From Anthostomella pinea (taxonomy: Eukaryota; Ascomycota; Sordariomycetes; Xylariales; Xylariaceae), in the NCBI GenBank assembly GCA_963556695.1, contig CAUWAG010000018.1:4030001-4094000 (forward strand): a DNA stretch of 64,000 bases. Reading direction: 5' to 3'. The notes beneath the pieces were generated by a model that did no database searches, was not told the origin of the DNA, and saw only the letters and a list, made by a program, of their open reading frames with translations. The position numbers and the translations under genes were made by a program. This document shows, in pieces, positions 11,106 through 22,455 of this stretch; position 1 is the stretch's first letter, and the number at the start of each line of letters is the position of its first letter.

Positions 11106-12329
11106 AGTGCGTAACGAAAACAGTTACACTTCAGCCGCAAACATAATCTATATAGATCAGCCTGCCGATATTGGATATTCCAAGGGCAGCAAAGACGTGA
11201 TCGAGAAGATGGACAGAACCGAGAAGGCCGCTCTGTTGGTCTGGAAATTCTTCCAGGAGCTTTACGGCACTGACGAGTTCAAGAAGTACAAATACCGCGA
11301 CGTTGGGATCATGACCGCGTCGTATGGGGGCCACTGGGGTCCCGCATTCGCCGAGTACATCTTGAACCAAAACAAGAACTCTAAAGTTATTCCTATTCGT
11401 CTTCGATGGCTTGGTGTCGACGGGGGTCAGTTTGACCTAGGCATTGCGACAAGAGCAGAGCTCGAATACGCTTATAACAACCCGTTAAAGGACCTCATCA
11501 CAAAACAGGAGGACTATGATAAACTAAACAAAGCTTACGAGGAAGAATGTGCCCCCCTCTTGAAAAATTGCGCGGAAACAGGAGACGACAGCGACTGCAG
11601 CAAAGCCGAACTCGACTGTCCCAACGCAGTTGAAGACGAGATTTGGCAGCAAATGGGTCTGGACTTTAGCCTGTACTGTACGATGTGACGCAGCCCCGAA
11701 AGAGCACAGGTAAGAACTTTGAGGTGGATTACATATCGCGGGAAGACACCAAAGAAAAACTCGGTGCAGACCAGAACTACGTGCCATTTAGTGAGGAGAT
11801 CTTCGATCAGTTCTGGAAGAAAGACGATGGTAAGTTACCCCAACAAGGCCTTCGGGACTGGGTCAAACTGCTAACGGCTAACTTACACAGGTGCTCGCTC
11901 GGCGTTGCCCCAGCTCAGCCGAGTCGCATCGGCAGGAGTGGCCATCATGTTGACCAGCGGCGACGCAGAGTAAGTCACTTTCCAGCATCGACGCCCACGC
12001 TGACGTGTTACTGACAACATGTTGCCTGCAGCTACATCTGTAACCACATCGGCGTCCAGGAGACGGCTGAGAGCATCGAGTTCAGCGGCCAAGCCAAGTT
12101 CAAGGAGAAGGGAGTGTCCGACTTCAAGGTGGATGGTGAGGTTTACGGGAGTTACAAAACAGAAGGCAAAGTCTCGTTCTTGAAAGTCAAGAATGCAGGA
12201 CACGGCATCGCTGCCTTTCGTAAGCCATCCTTCCCTCCGACGATATGTCAGTCATGTTTCTAACCTGGAGCAGAGCCCAAAGCCGCGCTGGCCGCTTTCA
12301 CGCGGTTTCTAGTCGACGGCCACTTATAA

Positions 12330-14118
12330 GCTCTGCAAACAGTATGGTCGAGTTGAGGAAGACACAGAGGCTGGCTTGACATGTACAGGTCAGCTTCGGA
12401 ATAGTGTGCAGTGGGCTGGTCACTGAATGTTGGGATACCTTGCTTTTTGTTTCATCAATAAAATCCAGCCGCATTCGGAGGTGCGCCCTCCAAGCAGAAG
12501 CCCTAGAGCAAAGACTGATGAAAGAAGAGGTCTAAACAACATATCTGTGTACATATGCCTGAATGATGTCCATGTACTGGGAAGCCGGAGTCCGGGTGTC
12601 CGGATCTTGGTTCGGGGAATGAACCGCGATTTCACCATCTCCACAATGGCCGGGCTCACACCAGCCGGCAATGTGGTCCCGGATAGTGCGATGTGCAGGA
12701 TACGATATCCAAGTTGGGCGTGGTCGTGAGTGTTTGTTGTTCGGGATATAAAATTTGACAGTGAGATCAACTGACCCAAACCACATAGTTTATCGTCAGT
12801 ACCAAAGTGGGTTGACTCCTGGTTGACTGACCGTGTGATGCATATGCATATGCATAGTTCGTGGGTATTGCATTAGCATCTGCACAGATAGGTATGTAGA
12901 CGGTAGAGGCAGGTAGGGATGTGCCTTGTGGTAGCGGTATCCAGAATAAGGACCAGGGTCACGAATGGTGGCTGTTGGTCTGTATTCTGGAAGTTGCTTG
13001 ATTGAAAGAAGGGATGGGTGGTGTCCCCATCCCAGAAGTAGCTATCATCCCAGTTGGGTACGAATCTGGTACAAATGGGTACCAGTTGGGCTCCAAGGTA
13101 CCTTGTACCCTGGTCCGTGACCCATCCGTCATTGTGGCTGGAAAATGGGTTGAGGAGCCACAGGGACGCACGGAAGCGACGATGGGAAACAGTTATCGGG
13201 CATGATGCAAGATCGTAGATGATGCTACCTTCCAAATCTTTGTTAGCGGCTGCCACATCGACATGACCTTGGGTCGACGCTAAGATGACGGGTCTACGGT
13301 TGACGGTAGCCAACAGTCAGCAGCAACAACAACAACAACAACATTGCATACCTTATTACCTACCTCCTCGAGAGATGCACTAAAAGAAGGGCGACCAACG
13401 TAGACAAAATCGAAAAGGCTGAGAACACCGTTGATGGACCCTTTCTCGCCTCATTACTGTAAATGAGGAATACAAGGCGACATGGATGGCTAGGGTGCTG
13501 AGGCTTGAATGTTTCAGAGCCCAGGCCCGTCTGCGCCTTCCAAGTTCCGTCATTTCGAGGTCCAACGTGCATCCATGGATGCCCGAGTCCACCTTCTCCA
13601 TCAGTGATCCCCGGCCCTTCTAAGTTCTGACAAGTTACAACAACAATCTGCCTCCATCTCCTCATTCCCATCTTGACTTCTTTCAGCCGGCCGACAGCTT
13701 TGGTTCTATTCAACGCCTCGCGACAGTGTTGCGACCATCGGCCATTTGTATTCGCATTAAGAATTTCACTTTTTTTCTTCCGCCGCCTTCTCCGTCGATC
13801 AGTACCTTTCCAACCGCACCCCGCGGCCCCCCATCGTTCGGACTGTCATTCGTTCTGTCCGGGCTGCATACCTTACCTTACTCTTGTGTTGCGCATTGCG
13901 TCACTTGTTGTTGGTCAGCACATATCACCATAATCGCATCGAGTCACTCGTTGGACCAGGACAAAGGGACCCTGTGACGCGCGCAGGCTTACCAATCCGG
14001 GTTCCTCAAACGGCGCCTTTACTTCATTGCGTGTCTGCATCCGCTCCCGCCTGCAGTTTTGTCTTCCGCCTGCGGTTAGCTTGGATGAGAACGCACCCAC
14101 CCCAACAACCTCGTCAGC
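12330..14118. other. Intergenic: repeat plus upstream region of the TCP11/Sok1 gene
   Basis: Holds the 243-bp element at 12920-13162, a short ATGCAT/CATATG palindromic run near 12838-12855, an (AAC)n tract near 13326-13343 and pyrimidine-rich sequence up to the ATG at 14119 that looks like promoter and leader. No convincing coding sequence. Confidence 0.6.
12920..13162. mobile_element. 243-bp TG...CA element, copy 1 (solo-LTR-like or small non-autonomous TE)
   Basis: Identical in length to 25404-25646 and matching at 241 of 243 bases with no gaps. It begins TGTGCC and ends GCCACA. It is flanked by GGGA at 12916-12919 and GGGA at 13163-13166, a direct repeat consistent with a 4-bp target site duplication. 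TG...CA ends plus a short duplication fit a solo LTR or TRIM-like remnant. Internal GGTACC-containing inverted repeats lie near 13070-13110. No coding capacity. Confidence 0.75.
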
Positions 14119-17100
14119 ATGCATCGCGCGTCCTTAGACTTGACCGATCCTTCTCGGAATCTTGAGGAATCCGTTGGCACACCGAATCCCACCTCGCCAG
14201 ACCCCGACCCAGACCTCGAGATGACTTTGAATTCGGAGGAAGAGGACGGTAGAATATACACCCCGCCCCCTCACATTGCCGCCCGATTCTACCGACCGAG
14301 CCAGAATCGTCGAAAAGACTCGGCCGCCTCGTCGCGACGCAACTCCATCTCATCGGTCCCATCGCGCTCCTCGCACGGCTTCAACCACCATGGCGGCCCG
14401 CAGAGCAAGTACATTGCCCAGCAGTTGCGCCGTGCCTCTATACTCGAAGACCGCAAAGCGCGACTCGCCGACAGAGCCGCGCATGCTGAGAAGGTCCGAT
14501 TAAGGGCCGCCAATGCGAGGGCTGCCCATCAGAAGAATTCGAACTCCGAAGAGCGTGCCTTGGCAGCCGCCCAAGCACGCGAGAAGAACCTTGCCGAAAT
14601 CGTGGCCGCCTGCGCCGAAGAGGTCAAACGCGCGAAGGCAGTGGCCGAGAACATGAAGGAGAAGAGAGAACAGGAGTTGCGCAAACTGAAACTGCAGATG
14701 GAAGAGCGTCTCGCCGAGGCTGAAAAGAGAAGGGAAGAACTACGGAGTCGTCAAGCCACGAGACGGTCAAGGGGTCAGAGTATGATGACTAGGAAATCTG
14801 GCGACGAATGCGCCGGCTCCGAGGAAGAAGACCAAGAGATAGCGAGCGTGAGCGATGACACGCCCATGAGTGACGATGTCGCCGTGTCTAAGATCCAATG
14901 GTGGTGGAGAGGCATGTTGAGGAGAAAGGCCGTCCGTGACTTCTGGGAGCTAGGCCTCAATATCGACGGGGTTAGGGAGACTTCTTTCGAGAAAGTGGTC
15001 GAGCTTCTGGCCCAGGAGAAGGTGCTCATGGTGACGGCACAGGTCCTCCGCATCTGTGGCCTGAGTGAAGGGGACGCAGGATCCGTCGACGAAATGGTGG
15101 CCGTACGCACCTTTCTGAGTGCCTTCCTCATTCTCGGACACCCGACTCAGGTGCTCAGCAATAAAGACCACAAAGGAGAACAGGAGCAGGTTGGATCTTC
15201 TCAAGGGCTACCCATACCTCGTGATGATCTGGCTAATCCGCAGTTACAGGATCTTGTCGCCAAGGCACGAGACTTGCTAATATCCTTCGAGACCATCCTC
15301 TCGCGGCTGACTCTGACCAACCACTACACGCCGCCGCCGGCCCTGCAAGGAGCTCTGCCCGAGGCTTACGCCACTTTCCACAATGCCTTCATCGCATGGA
15401 AGACTCGTGACTCCAACGCGTTGGTCGCAGTCATGATATTGCAATTCGTGGAACTAGACGCAATACTCCAGACAGTCAAGGACCGAACCGAAGAGGTTGT
15501 AACCGAATCTTATCGACAGAGTATTAAGGACAATCAGTTGATGCTTATGGTACGGATCAAGCGACTTGCGGGCGCCCAACAGGGAAAGAAGATGATATTC
15601 GACGCCGTGAAACAGGCGAGGCAGGCCAGAGCAGCAAAGAAGCCGGCTGGGGACACGAAGCCGAGAGTTGCAGAACACTCTTTGGGCAGTGGCGGTCCCT
15701 CATTGGCCGACGATGCCACCGCAGACCATGTTGTGTCGTCTCAACTTCAAACGCTTACGCCTCCGCCGACTCCGCCAAGCAAGAAAGAATTAAAGCAAAG
15801 TATTCTACAGTCGAGCTACCCTCCGATACTGCCCGATAATCGAGTCATTGTGCACGAGTTGGCAATCAATCGCGAATACCGTATCGAGTATCAACATTTT
15901 CAAGAACAGCACAAGTTGCGGATGGAGCCGCTCTTCAAGGATCTGAGATCAGGTCCAAGGAACGAGGAAAAGGAATTCCAATACCTCGTTGTCATGGCCA
16001 ATTATATACGAGACAGGCTACAGCACCTCGTAAAGCCCAGCCCTTCCATGCACACGTTCATCGGCGAAATTCTCGACACAGAAGTGGCTCAGCGGCAATT
16101 CTTGGCAGGCAGCTTTTCATATGAGAAGTTTTTCTCGTCGATGGGATCCCTCCTACCAAAGCTCTGCGCGCCAGTCCGAGATGAAGAAGTCAAGGACTTG
16201 GTCGAGAATAAGCTTAGCCAAGGTCATGTTGTTGATCGTTTGGAAGCACTCATCTCTTTCATTGATGTCATGCTTTACGACTACGCCAATTACATGCTGC
16301 AAGTGGCGGCGCCTAACCTGGCTGAGCATGCAGCTCCGTACGAGGCGAAGAGATTCGCTGAAGGACTGGACAACGGCACAATCACACTGACTCGGGCGGA
16401 GGCTTCGTGGCGTAATGCCCGTAATAAGGTGCACGCCGACGCGGCTCGTCGTGACCCTGAGGGCATCAATCATCCGCGATCACGACCAAGTCCCGACAAG
16501 ATATACTGGCAGATGTTGTTGGACGAGTTTACACAACCTTCACCGCCAGCAGATACTATACCGGAGCCCCTGTCTCTTGATGCAAAGCGCCGTAGTCGCC
16601 TAGGTAGACAAACCCTGCGCATCGTCACCGCAGGGGCAATCCTGCTACAGTGCAAAAACATGCTCAAGCGCGACGTGCGAGCTCCGTGGAAGACGGAGGC
16701 AGGGCGCATATTTTCTGTTCTGGAATCGATGGATGACAGTACGAAGCCTCTCAACCAGTCCACAGCCGTTCATGGCATTATGGCAGCCCTCGAAGCCGGG
16801 CGCTCGATGCCGGCAGCAACCAAAACGCATCTGCAGGCTCTAGTAACCAAGGTCCTTTCAGCCGGTGCAGACGCTAAGAGCGACAACACAGGAACTAGAG
16901 AGCCAGTAGTGAGACTGCTCCTCACACGTGTAAGAGGGCATATGCTGGCCAGATTGCAAGCCGGCTCGGCCAGTGAGAAGGTCAAGGCCACAAGCGCTGC
17001 TAGTGAAAGGCTTGCAGGCCTTGGACTACCCGAGTTCGTAGAAAAAATACGGGAAATGGTTGACGAGATTGTCAGGGTCGGCGCTGTTGATCGGGATGCT

Positions 17101-17172
17101 CATGGTGTATGGTGGGAGAGCGTCGCTGAGAAGGTGGAGAAGGAGGAAGCTGCTGTGAGGACATCAGCATAA
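14119..17172 (+). CDS. TCP11 / Sok1 family protein
   Basis: Single-exon gene of 1017 codons. N-terminal disordered Ser/Pro-rich region, then a long charged coiled coil (about residues 110-220, Ala/Glu/Arg/Lys-rich), an IQ-like basic aromatic segment (VSKIQWWWRGMLRRKAVRDF, about 255-275) and a large helical domain from about residue 270 to the end. The segment near 795-860 (YWQMLLDEFTQP ... SRLGRQTLRIVTAGAILLQC) is typical of the T-complex 11 family, whose yeast member is Sok1, a suppressor of cAMP/PKA pathway defects. I infer a role near PKA signalling or growth control from the family. Length and the absence of introns fit filamentous-fungal homologues. The start is the first ATG, in a frame that stays open. 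Confidence 0.85.
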   Translation: MHRASLDLTDPSRNLEESVGTPNPTSPDPDPDLEMTLNSEEEDGRIYTPPPHIAARFYRPSQNRRKDSAASSRRNSISSVPSRSSHGFNHHGGPQSKYIAQQLRRASILEDRKARLADRAAHAEKVRLRAANARAAHQKNSNSEERALAAAQAREKNLAEIVAACAEEVKRAKAVAENMKEKREQELRKLKLQMEERLAEAEKRREELRSRQATRRSRGQSMMTRKSGDECAGSEEEDQEIASVSDDTPMSDDVAVSKIQWWWRGMLRRKAVRDFWELGLNIDGVRETSFEKVVELLAQEKVLMVTAQVLRICGLSEGDAGSVDEMVAVRTFLSAFLILGHPTQVLSNKDHKGEQEQVGSSQGLPIPRDDLANPQLQDLVAKARDLLISFETILSRLTLTNHYTPPPALQGALPEAYATFHNAFIAWKTRDSNALVAVMILQFVELDAILQTVKDRTEEVVTESYRQSIKDNQLMLMVRIKRLAGAQQGKKMIFDAVKQARQARAAKKPAGDTKPRVAEHSLGSGGPSLADDATADHVVSSQLQTLTPPPTPPSKKELKQSILQSSYPPILPDNRVIVHELAINREYRIEYQHFQEQHKLRMEPLFKDLRSGPRNEEKEFQYLVVMANYIRDRLQHLVKPSPSMHTFIGEILDTEVAQRQFLAGSFSYEKFFSSMGSLLPKLCAPVRDEEVKDLVENKLSQGHVVDRLEALISFIDVMLYDYANYMLQVAAPNLAEHAAPYEAKRFAEGLDNGTITLTRAEASWRNARNKVHADAARRDPEGINHPRSRPSPDKIYWQMLLDEFTQPSPPADTIPEPLSLDAKRRSRLGRQTLRIVTAGAILLQCKNMLKRDVRAPWKTEAGRIFSVLESMDDSTKPLNQSTAVHGIMAALEAGRSMPAATKTHLQALVTKVLSAGADAKSDNTGTREPVVRLLLTRVRGHMLARLQAGSASEKVKATSAASERLAGLGLPEFVEKIREMVDEIVRVGAVDRDAHGVWWESVAEKVEKEEAAVRTSA

Positions 17173-17960
17173 TCTTGCATTAGCCAATGGCTACACAGCG
17201 GTCTTTGCTGTTTTGAAGCTGTGTGCATTATTGGGGGGCATTTCGCATGGCTCGGCTTTTCTTTCGCATGACATTTCTATCTGGCTTGGACTTGGGTTGG
17301 GACCGGCGTTCATGGGCGAGCATGGAATGACATACCTACCTAGGTAGTCGGGGATGGACACGACGTCAGATATCGGACGTACCCAGTTGGGCACATTGCT
17401 GGGAAGGATACCATTTGCATCATCAACACATGTTAGGCTTGTATGATTGACCGCGCGACGGGCTCCTGGCCTGTAAGCTGGGTGTCTGAGCCGGTAGCTA
17501 GCGAAGATCATTGATAGCGAGAAGACATCAACTATGCATTTAAGGCTCTATTGGAGAACCTATCATAGTCACACCTGTCCATCTTGCAATGATGTGTGAC
17601 TTGGTCTGGGAATAAAGAAGAACTACATAAATATTATGCGCGCACAAGTCTTGGACGTTCTAATGAATGAAGCTAGGCACGTGACTTCGCGGGGCAAACA
17701 CCCCGAGCCAGAACGCGCTTGACGCCCTTTGTATACCTGCAGTTGAAGACCTCAGTCTGCCTGGAGACCGCCTGGATACTTACCTACTTCAGGCAGTGGC
17801 AGTAAATTGCAGCAAGCATCAGTTTGACTCAGTCTCGCAAAACCCAGACGCCAGACCAGAATGTGACAGCTCGCAATACATCAACCATTCGCAAGACTGG
17901 AGCAGACCCTGCCTCTGATCACCCATTCCTCGCAAGTCATCACCGCCACCGAGAGCCAGG
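17173..17960. other. Intergenic: 3' flank of TCP11/Sok1 gene and promoter of mre11
   Basis: No coding sequence. The 200 bp before the mre11 ATG are the likely promoter and leader. CCTACCTAGGTAGG-type palindromic sequence, common in such spacers, occurs near 17335-17347. Confidence 0.6.
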
Positions 17961-20293
17961 ATGTCAGAGTCGCAGTTCACGGGTAAGTTGACACATGTAC
18001 ATCCCGAGGCTCCCCTTCTCGTATTGACGATGCTTTACATAGCGGCGGACAAGATTCGCATTCTCATCGCGACAGATAACCATGTGGGTTATGATGAGCG
18101 GAACGCGATTCGCAAGGATGACAGCTGGCGCACGTTTGACGAGATCATGAATCTGGCCCGATCCGAAGATGTGAGTGTCTTTCGGCGAGCCTCACAATCG
18201 TTGCGTACTCACACCATACATAGGTTGACATGGTTCTGCTGGCCGGCGATCTCTTCCACGACAACAAGCCCTCCAGGTGGGCCATGTTCCACGTCATGCG
18301 AGCGCTCCGTCAAAACTGCCTTGGCATGAAACCTTGCGAGCTGCAATTCCTCAGCGATGCGAACGATGTCTTCGCGAGCTCCTTCCCACATGTCAACTAC
18401 GAAGACCCTGATATCAACGTATCCATCCCGGTCTTCTCCATCCATGGCAACCACGACGATCCCAGCGGCGAAGGCAATTTCTGTTCCCTCGACTTGCTGC
18501 AGGTCGCCGGCCTTCTGAATTACTATGGTCGCAGCCCTGAAGCCGATAATATCGAAGTCAAGCCCGTCCTGCTCCAGAAGGGTCAGACCAAGCTGGCATT
18601 GTATGGGCTGAGCAACGTGCGAGATGAGCGCATGTTCCGGAACTTCCGGGAGCACAAGGTCAAGTGGTTCAGACCGAACCAACAGTCGAGCGACTGGTTC
18701 AATCTGCTCTCTGTTCACCAGAATCACCACGCCCACACTGCAACCAGCTACCTCCCAGAGAACATGCTGCCCGAGTGGCTCGATGTGGTCGTCTGGGGCC
18801 ATGAGCACGAATGTCTGATCGATCCTCGTCACAATCCAGAAACCGGTTTTCATGTCATGCAACCAGGATCATCGGTCGCTACATCACTGATTCCAGGCGA
18901 GGCGGTGCCAAAACACGTTGCTGTGCTCAGCATTACTGGTAAGGACTTCTCGGTAGAGAAGCTCCGGTTGAAGACAGTCCGGCCTTTCGTCACTGCCGAA
19001 GTCACATTAGCGACCGACAAGAGATTCAAGGGCTTGGACAAGAAAAAGGAGAACCGGCAAGACATCACACGCCGATTGATCGATATCGTGGACGAGATGA
19101 TTGAGGAGGCTAATGTAGAATGGGAGTCTTTACAAGAAGAGGGTTCCATCGAAGACTCTCGACCTGAGCCACTGATTCGACTGAAGGTCGAGTATACGGC
19201 ACCAGAGGGTGGTAATTACGACATTGAGAACCCACAACGCTTCTCCAACCGATTTCAAGGAAGGGTCGCGAACACCAATGACGTGGTTCAGTACTATAAA
19301 AAGAAGACTGTGCAAAGTACGTATACGAGAATACAGTTCGGCCCGTGATACTAACGTCGAGCAGAGAGGGCGAAAGCCGACGGGGTTATCTCTGATGATG
19401 TGCTTGCGAGTCTTGAAGAGATGGACAGCATTCGAGTTGCAAAACTCGTCGAGGAATATCTGAGAGCCGAGTCGCTGAAGGTCCTTCCTCAAGCACCGTT
19501 CGGGGACGCAGTGACACAATTCGTCGACAAGGACGACAAGCATATTATAGAGCAGTTCGTGGGCGAATCTCTAGCGGAGCAGGTCAGAGACATGCTGTCA
19601 CTGGAGGATGGGGACCTGGATGTCGACAGTGCAATGGAGAAATACAAGCAACTGCGCGAGCAACAGTTCGCCGCAGGATTACTGAAAAAGGGACCGAGAC
19701 GCAGATACAAGCCAAAGCCAGATGAATGGGATTCCGATCTCGAAGGACACTGGCATGACAACCCGCAGGCCATTGACACCACAGCATCTGCTGCAGTGCC
19801 GACACACCCGGCTCCAACCCGAGGCCCAGGACGGAAGTCAGCGCGAGCGGTGGAAGATGACGAAGACGAAGATATGGATGACGTCGAAGAGACACCAGTT
19901 CCAAAGACGCGCGGCAGACCACCAAAGGCGGCCGCTGCCAAGCCGAAAGCTGCCCCCAAAGCGCCCGCGAAGAAGGCTCCTGCCAAAGGCGGCCGAGGCC
20001 GCAAGGCCCAAGTCGTGGAGGAAGATGAGGACGAAGACGAGGACACGTTCGTGGACGACGACGACGGCTTCGATCCTCCTGCACCGCCGCCGAAGCGCGC
20101 CACGAGAGCGGCCCCGGCGAGGTCACAGCCGTCTCGGGCCGCTGCCACTCCCGCCGCCGCCCCCAAGTCGCGGCAGACGAAGCTCAACTTCTCCCAGAAG
20201 ACCTCGCAGCAGGCTATGGAGATCAGCGATGACGAGATCTCGGATGACCCCTTTGAGACGGCGCCTTCGGCGCGGTCCACCCGGAGACGCTGA
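17961..20293 (+). CDS. mre11: Mre11 double-strand break repair nuclease
   Basis: Four exons: 17961-17982, 18043-18170, 18224-19316, 19365-20293; introns of 60, 53 and 48 nt, all GT..AG with continuous frame, giving 723 residues. All Mre11 phosphoesterase motifs are visible: DNHVGY (D19, H21), GDLFHDN, GNHDDP, the HQNHHAH block and WGHEHE. The capping domain and DNA-binding region follow. The C-terminal 200 residues are low-complexity: acidic runs alternating with Lys/Ala/Pro and RGRPPK-like segments, a GRG-type basic patch, then RQTKLNFSQ and a Ser/Asp tail. Mre11 forms the MRN/MRX complex with Rad50 and Xrs2/Nbs1 and starts end resection and telomere processing in the nucleus. Very high similarity to fungal Mre11 by eye. 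Confidence 0.97.
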
Positions 20294-22267
20294 TGGTCGG
20301 TCGGTCACGGGAGAGGAGGAATCTGATGGTTTCGTTTGGTGTTGGTTCTATCAGGGTTTGGCGTACTGCGTGCATGCGTGGCACCTATACATCTGGGTGG
20401 CTGTGTTATATGATCATGGCATGAGGAAAATCACAGGCCTCTCAACTTGGTGCCTACTGAGGTAGTTTTGCTTACGTAGATGGAGGGTGGGAAGTTAATC
20501 TGTAAGGTAGTCTACGATGATTACGGATTGCATCTCTTGCCAGAGTAGATCGGATAGCTTATCCCTCATAGTAATACGTGGTGCAGAGCAGCGTATTGTC
20601 TGGTGTTTGACCTGCAGACACTTGGCAAGTGACTAACCTTTTCTTCTGTAACCTTCATTGAAACCACAGAAGTCTTTCTCCCTCTACATATAATTTGCCT
20701 TGCGCATGCAGAATGAGACGACGACGACGAGTTGCTATAAGCGAGCCACAGAGGCCTTACACTCATCACCTAAAGTGTCCTTGTTATGAATAAACCTCCC
20801 TCTGTAATGAGTCCAGTCACCAAGGTGCCACTTTCCGTATACTTTCCGTATATGTAATGCGCTCGAAGGTGCAGACTTCCCCAGCCGACATTCCGGCTTA
20901 TCAGTCGCCCTATGCCCGTGATTCTCCGTCGCGGATCGATCGAGCACGAAAGCTTAAATCCCTAGCAGGCAGTTGGAGGTATGATCGAAGTTTGTGGCGT
21001 CGGCGCACGAGCTGTTCCAACGTTCACGTTTACGGTCTGAGCGGGATGGCGTCTTTTCAGCGTGTCCCGCGCTTCTTTTGAGATGGTCCGGATGTGCATA
21101 CGTATACTCAGGAGCTCAGGAGTGAACAGTTCGATGGGACGGATTCGATGAAGGAGAAATCAGAGGTTTTTATTTAGTTCTTCTTTGGACATCAGGTCGT
21201 GGTCAGAACGAGGGGGCCTTCTCTGTCCTTCGCCCGAATCGAGTCCTGCCGAAGCTTGGCATAGTACTGCGCCATTCGTGTCGGTAAGGTAGGTATTCGA
21301 CATCTTCAAGATGCGATACTATTCCCAACAACTTCAGGGAACCGGATAATGGGTTCCATCGTGAGCTGTTCCAAATGTAACGGCTTCCACGCCATGTCGC
21401 GTCATGGAGGTGGCGCAATGACCGTTGCTGTCTTCTTGGCGCACGAGCACCAGGAGTCGGTCGTCTGACGCTTCTGCCCAGGCACACCTTACGTCGTCCT
21501 CGTCTTCGTCCTTGTCCTCGTCCTCGCGTGGCGGGTCCCGACCAGTGTCGAAGCACGTTCGTATGATAGCTCTCGTATACCGTCGCATGGCAATCTATTT
21601 GTTGTCTACAGGGAAGCGCATACGGCCGGCCTATGGGTTTGGGTCTGTAATGGGCAGACAGTGATTAAATGGCCAAAGCCGTTCTCGATGGTCTCATGTA
21701 ACTACCGGACGAAATGATCAACGAATTTCATCTCTACACCTTAAGTTATTCTGATGAGACTTGATCTTCCTCCTCCATCCCTGTTATCTCCTCGTGGTCG
21801 ATTCAGGTGAACATGAGCTTGCATACTCTCAGTCCCAGCTTTGACGTTGGTTCTGCCCCTTTTAAACTTTCGGGAGACGTTTGCAAGCCATGGTCAGACT
21901 TGGTGAGGGCCCCTTTTAAGCTTTGCGAAGACGTTTGGATGCCATCAACGGACTTGGTGACGGGGGTGGACCCAGCTTGTTGCCTTTGGCCAAGGTCAGG
22001 CTGCCGGTTTCATGTGGCTCTGAGCCGTGTAACTTGTTTCTATTGCAGGATGTCATCTTGGTGTTCTGCATGGATGGATGGACAGATAAACGGACGGGAT
22101 GTCTTGCCATCATGGTGGTATAATGCTTGCGCGCTGCCAGTCAATCCGGGTGCTATATTTCTAGAATACTGCTGCCAGTTGCGTCTCTCATATGTGTTCA
22201 GACCATCATATTTTGATCAGGCTGGGCTCCCACAGTCGCCTCTCCCTATCAATTCCCTGCCTGAACG
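20294..22267. other. Intergenic with a short direct repeat; possible small ORF
   Basis: About 2 kb between mre11 and the LicD-like gene. On the minus strand 21588-21334 is an 84-codon frame with an acidic tract (EDEDKDEDEDD) and no recognisable domain. On the plus strand a frame at 21813-22295 contains an 18-residue tandem repeat but overlaps the next gene. Neither is convincing. Confidence 0.4.
21855..21962 (+). repeat. 54-bp tandem duplication, two diverged units
   Basis: Units 21855-21908 and 21909-21962 both begin GCCCCTTTTAA and contain GACTTGGTGA near their ends. The period is a multiple of three and the frame reads APFKLSGDVCKPWSDLVR then APFKLCEDVWMPSTDLVT, so a protein-coding origin is possible. 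Confidence 0.75.
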
Positions 22268-22390
22268 ATGCGGCTCCTCAACCCCTTACTCCTAATCACC
22301 CTGACACTCTCCATATCATCGACAACAGCATCGCCAGCAGCGGCCCCCAAGCCACCACCACCCAGCCGTCATGACAGCAGCAGCAGCAGC

Positions 22391-22455
<65 letters not shown>

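Larger units (their letters stand above)
9388..12329 (+). pseudogene. Secreted serine carboxypeptidase (peptidase S10), disrupted
   Basis: Parts appear in order: a signal-peptide exon from ATG 9388 (MVIVSILISVLAGALPVFAS); the S10 N-terminal strand region from about 9740 (VQQYLGYIKVADDTELFFW) with a likely intron 9840-9895; the oxyanion motif GGGPGSSS near 9940; then a stop at about 10070 and ~1 kb of AT-rich insert. Coding resumes near 11107 with NENSYTSAANIIYIDQP, the catalytic Ser in TASYGGHWGP, the catalytic Asp in LTSGDADYICNH and the catalytic His in NAGHGIAAFQP. Introns are 11830-11890, 11970-12031 and 12220-12273; the stop is 12327-12329. A frame change at about 11677-11679 separates the Ser part from the rest. 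The insertion plus frameshift make it a pseudogene, though all catalytic residues survive. The exon between the signal peptide and 9740 is unresolved. Confidence 0.8.

Noticed and set aside
19489..20280. Long minus-strand frame opposite the Mre11 C terminus (263 codons, Ser/Ala-rich)
   Set aside because: Shadow of the low-complexity, GC-rich Mre11 coding strand; no family features.
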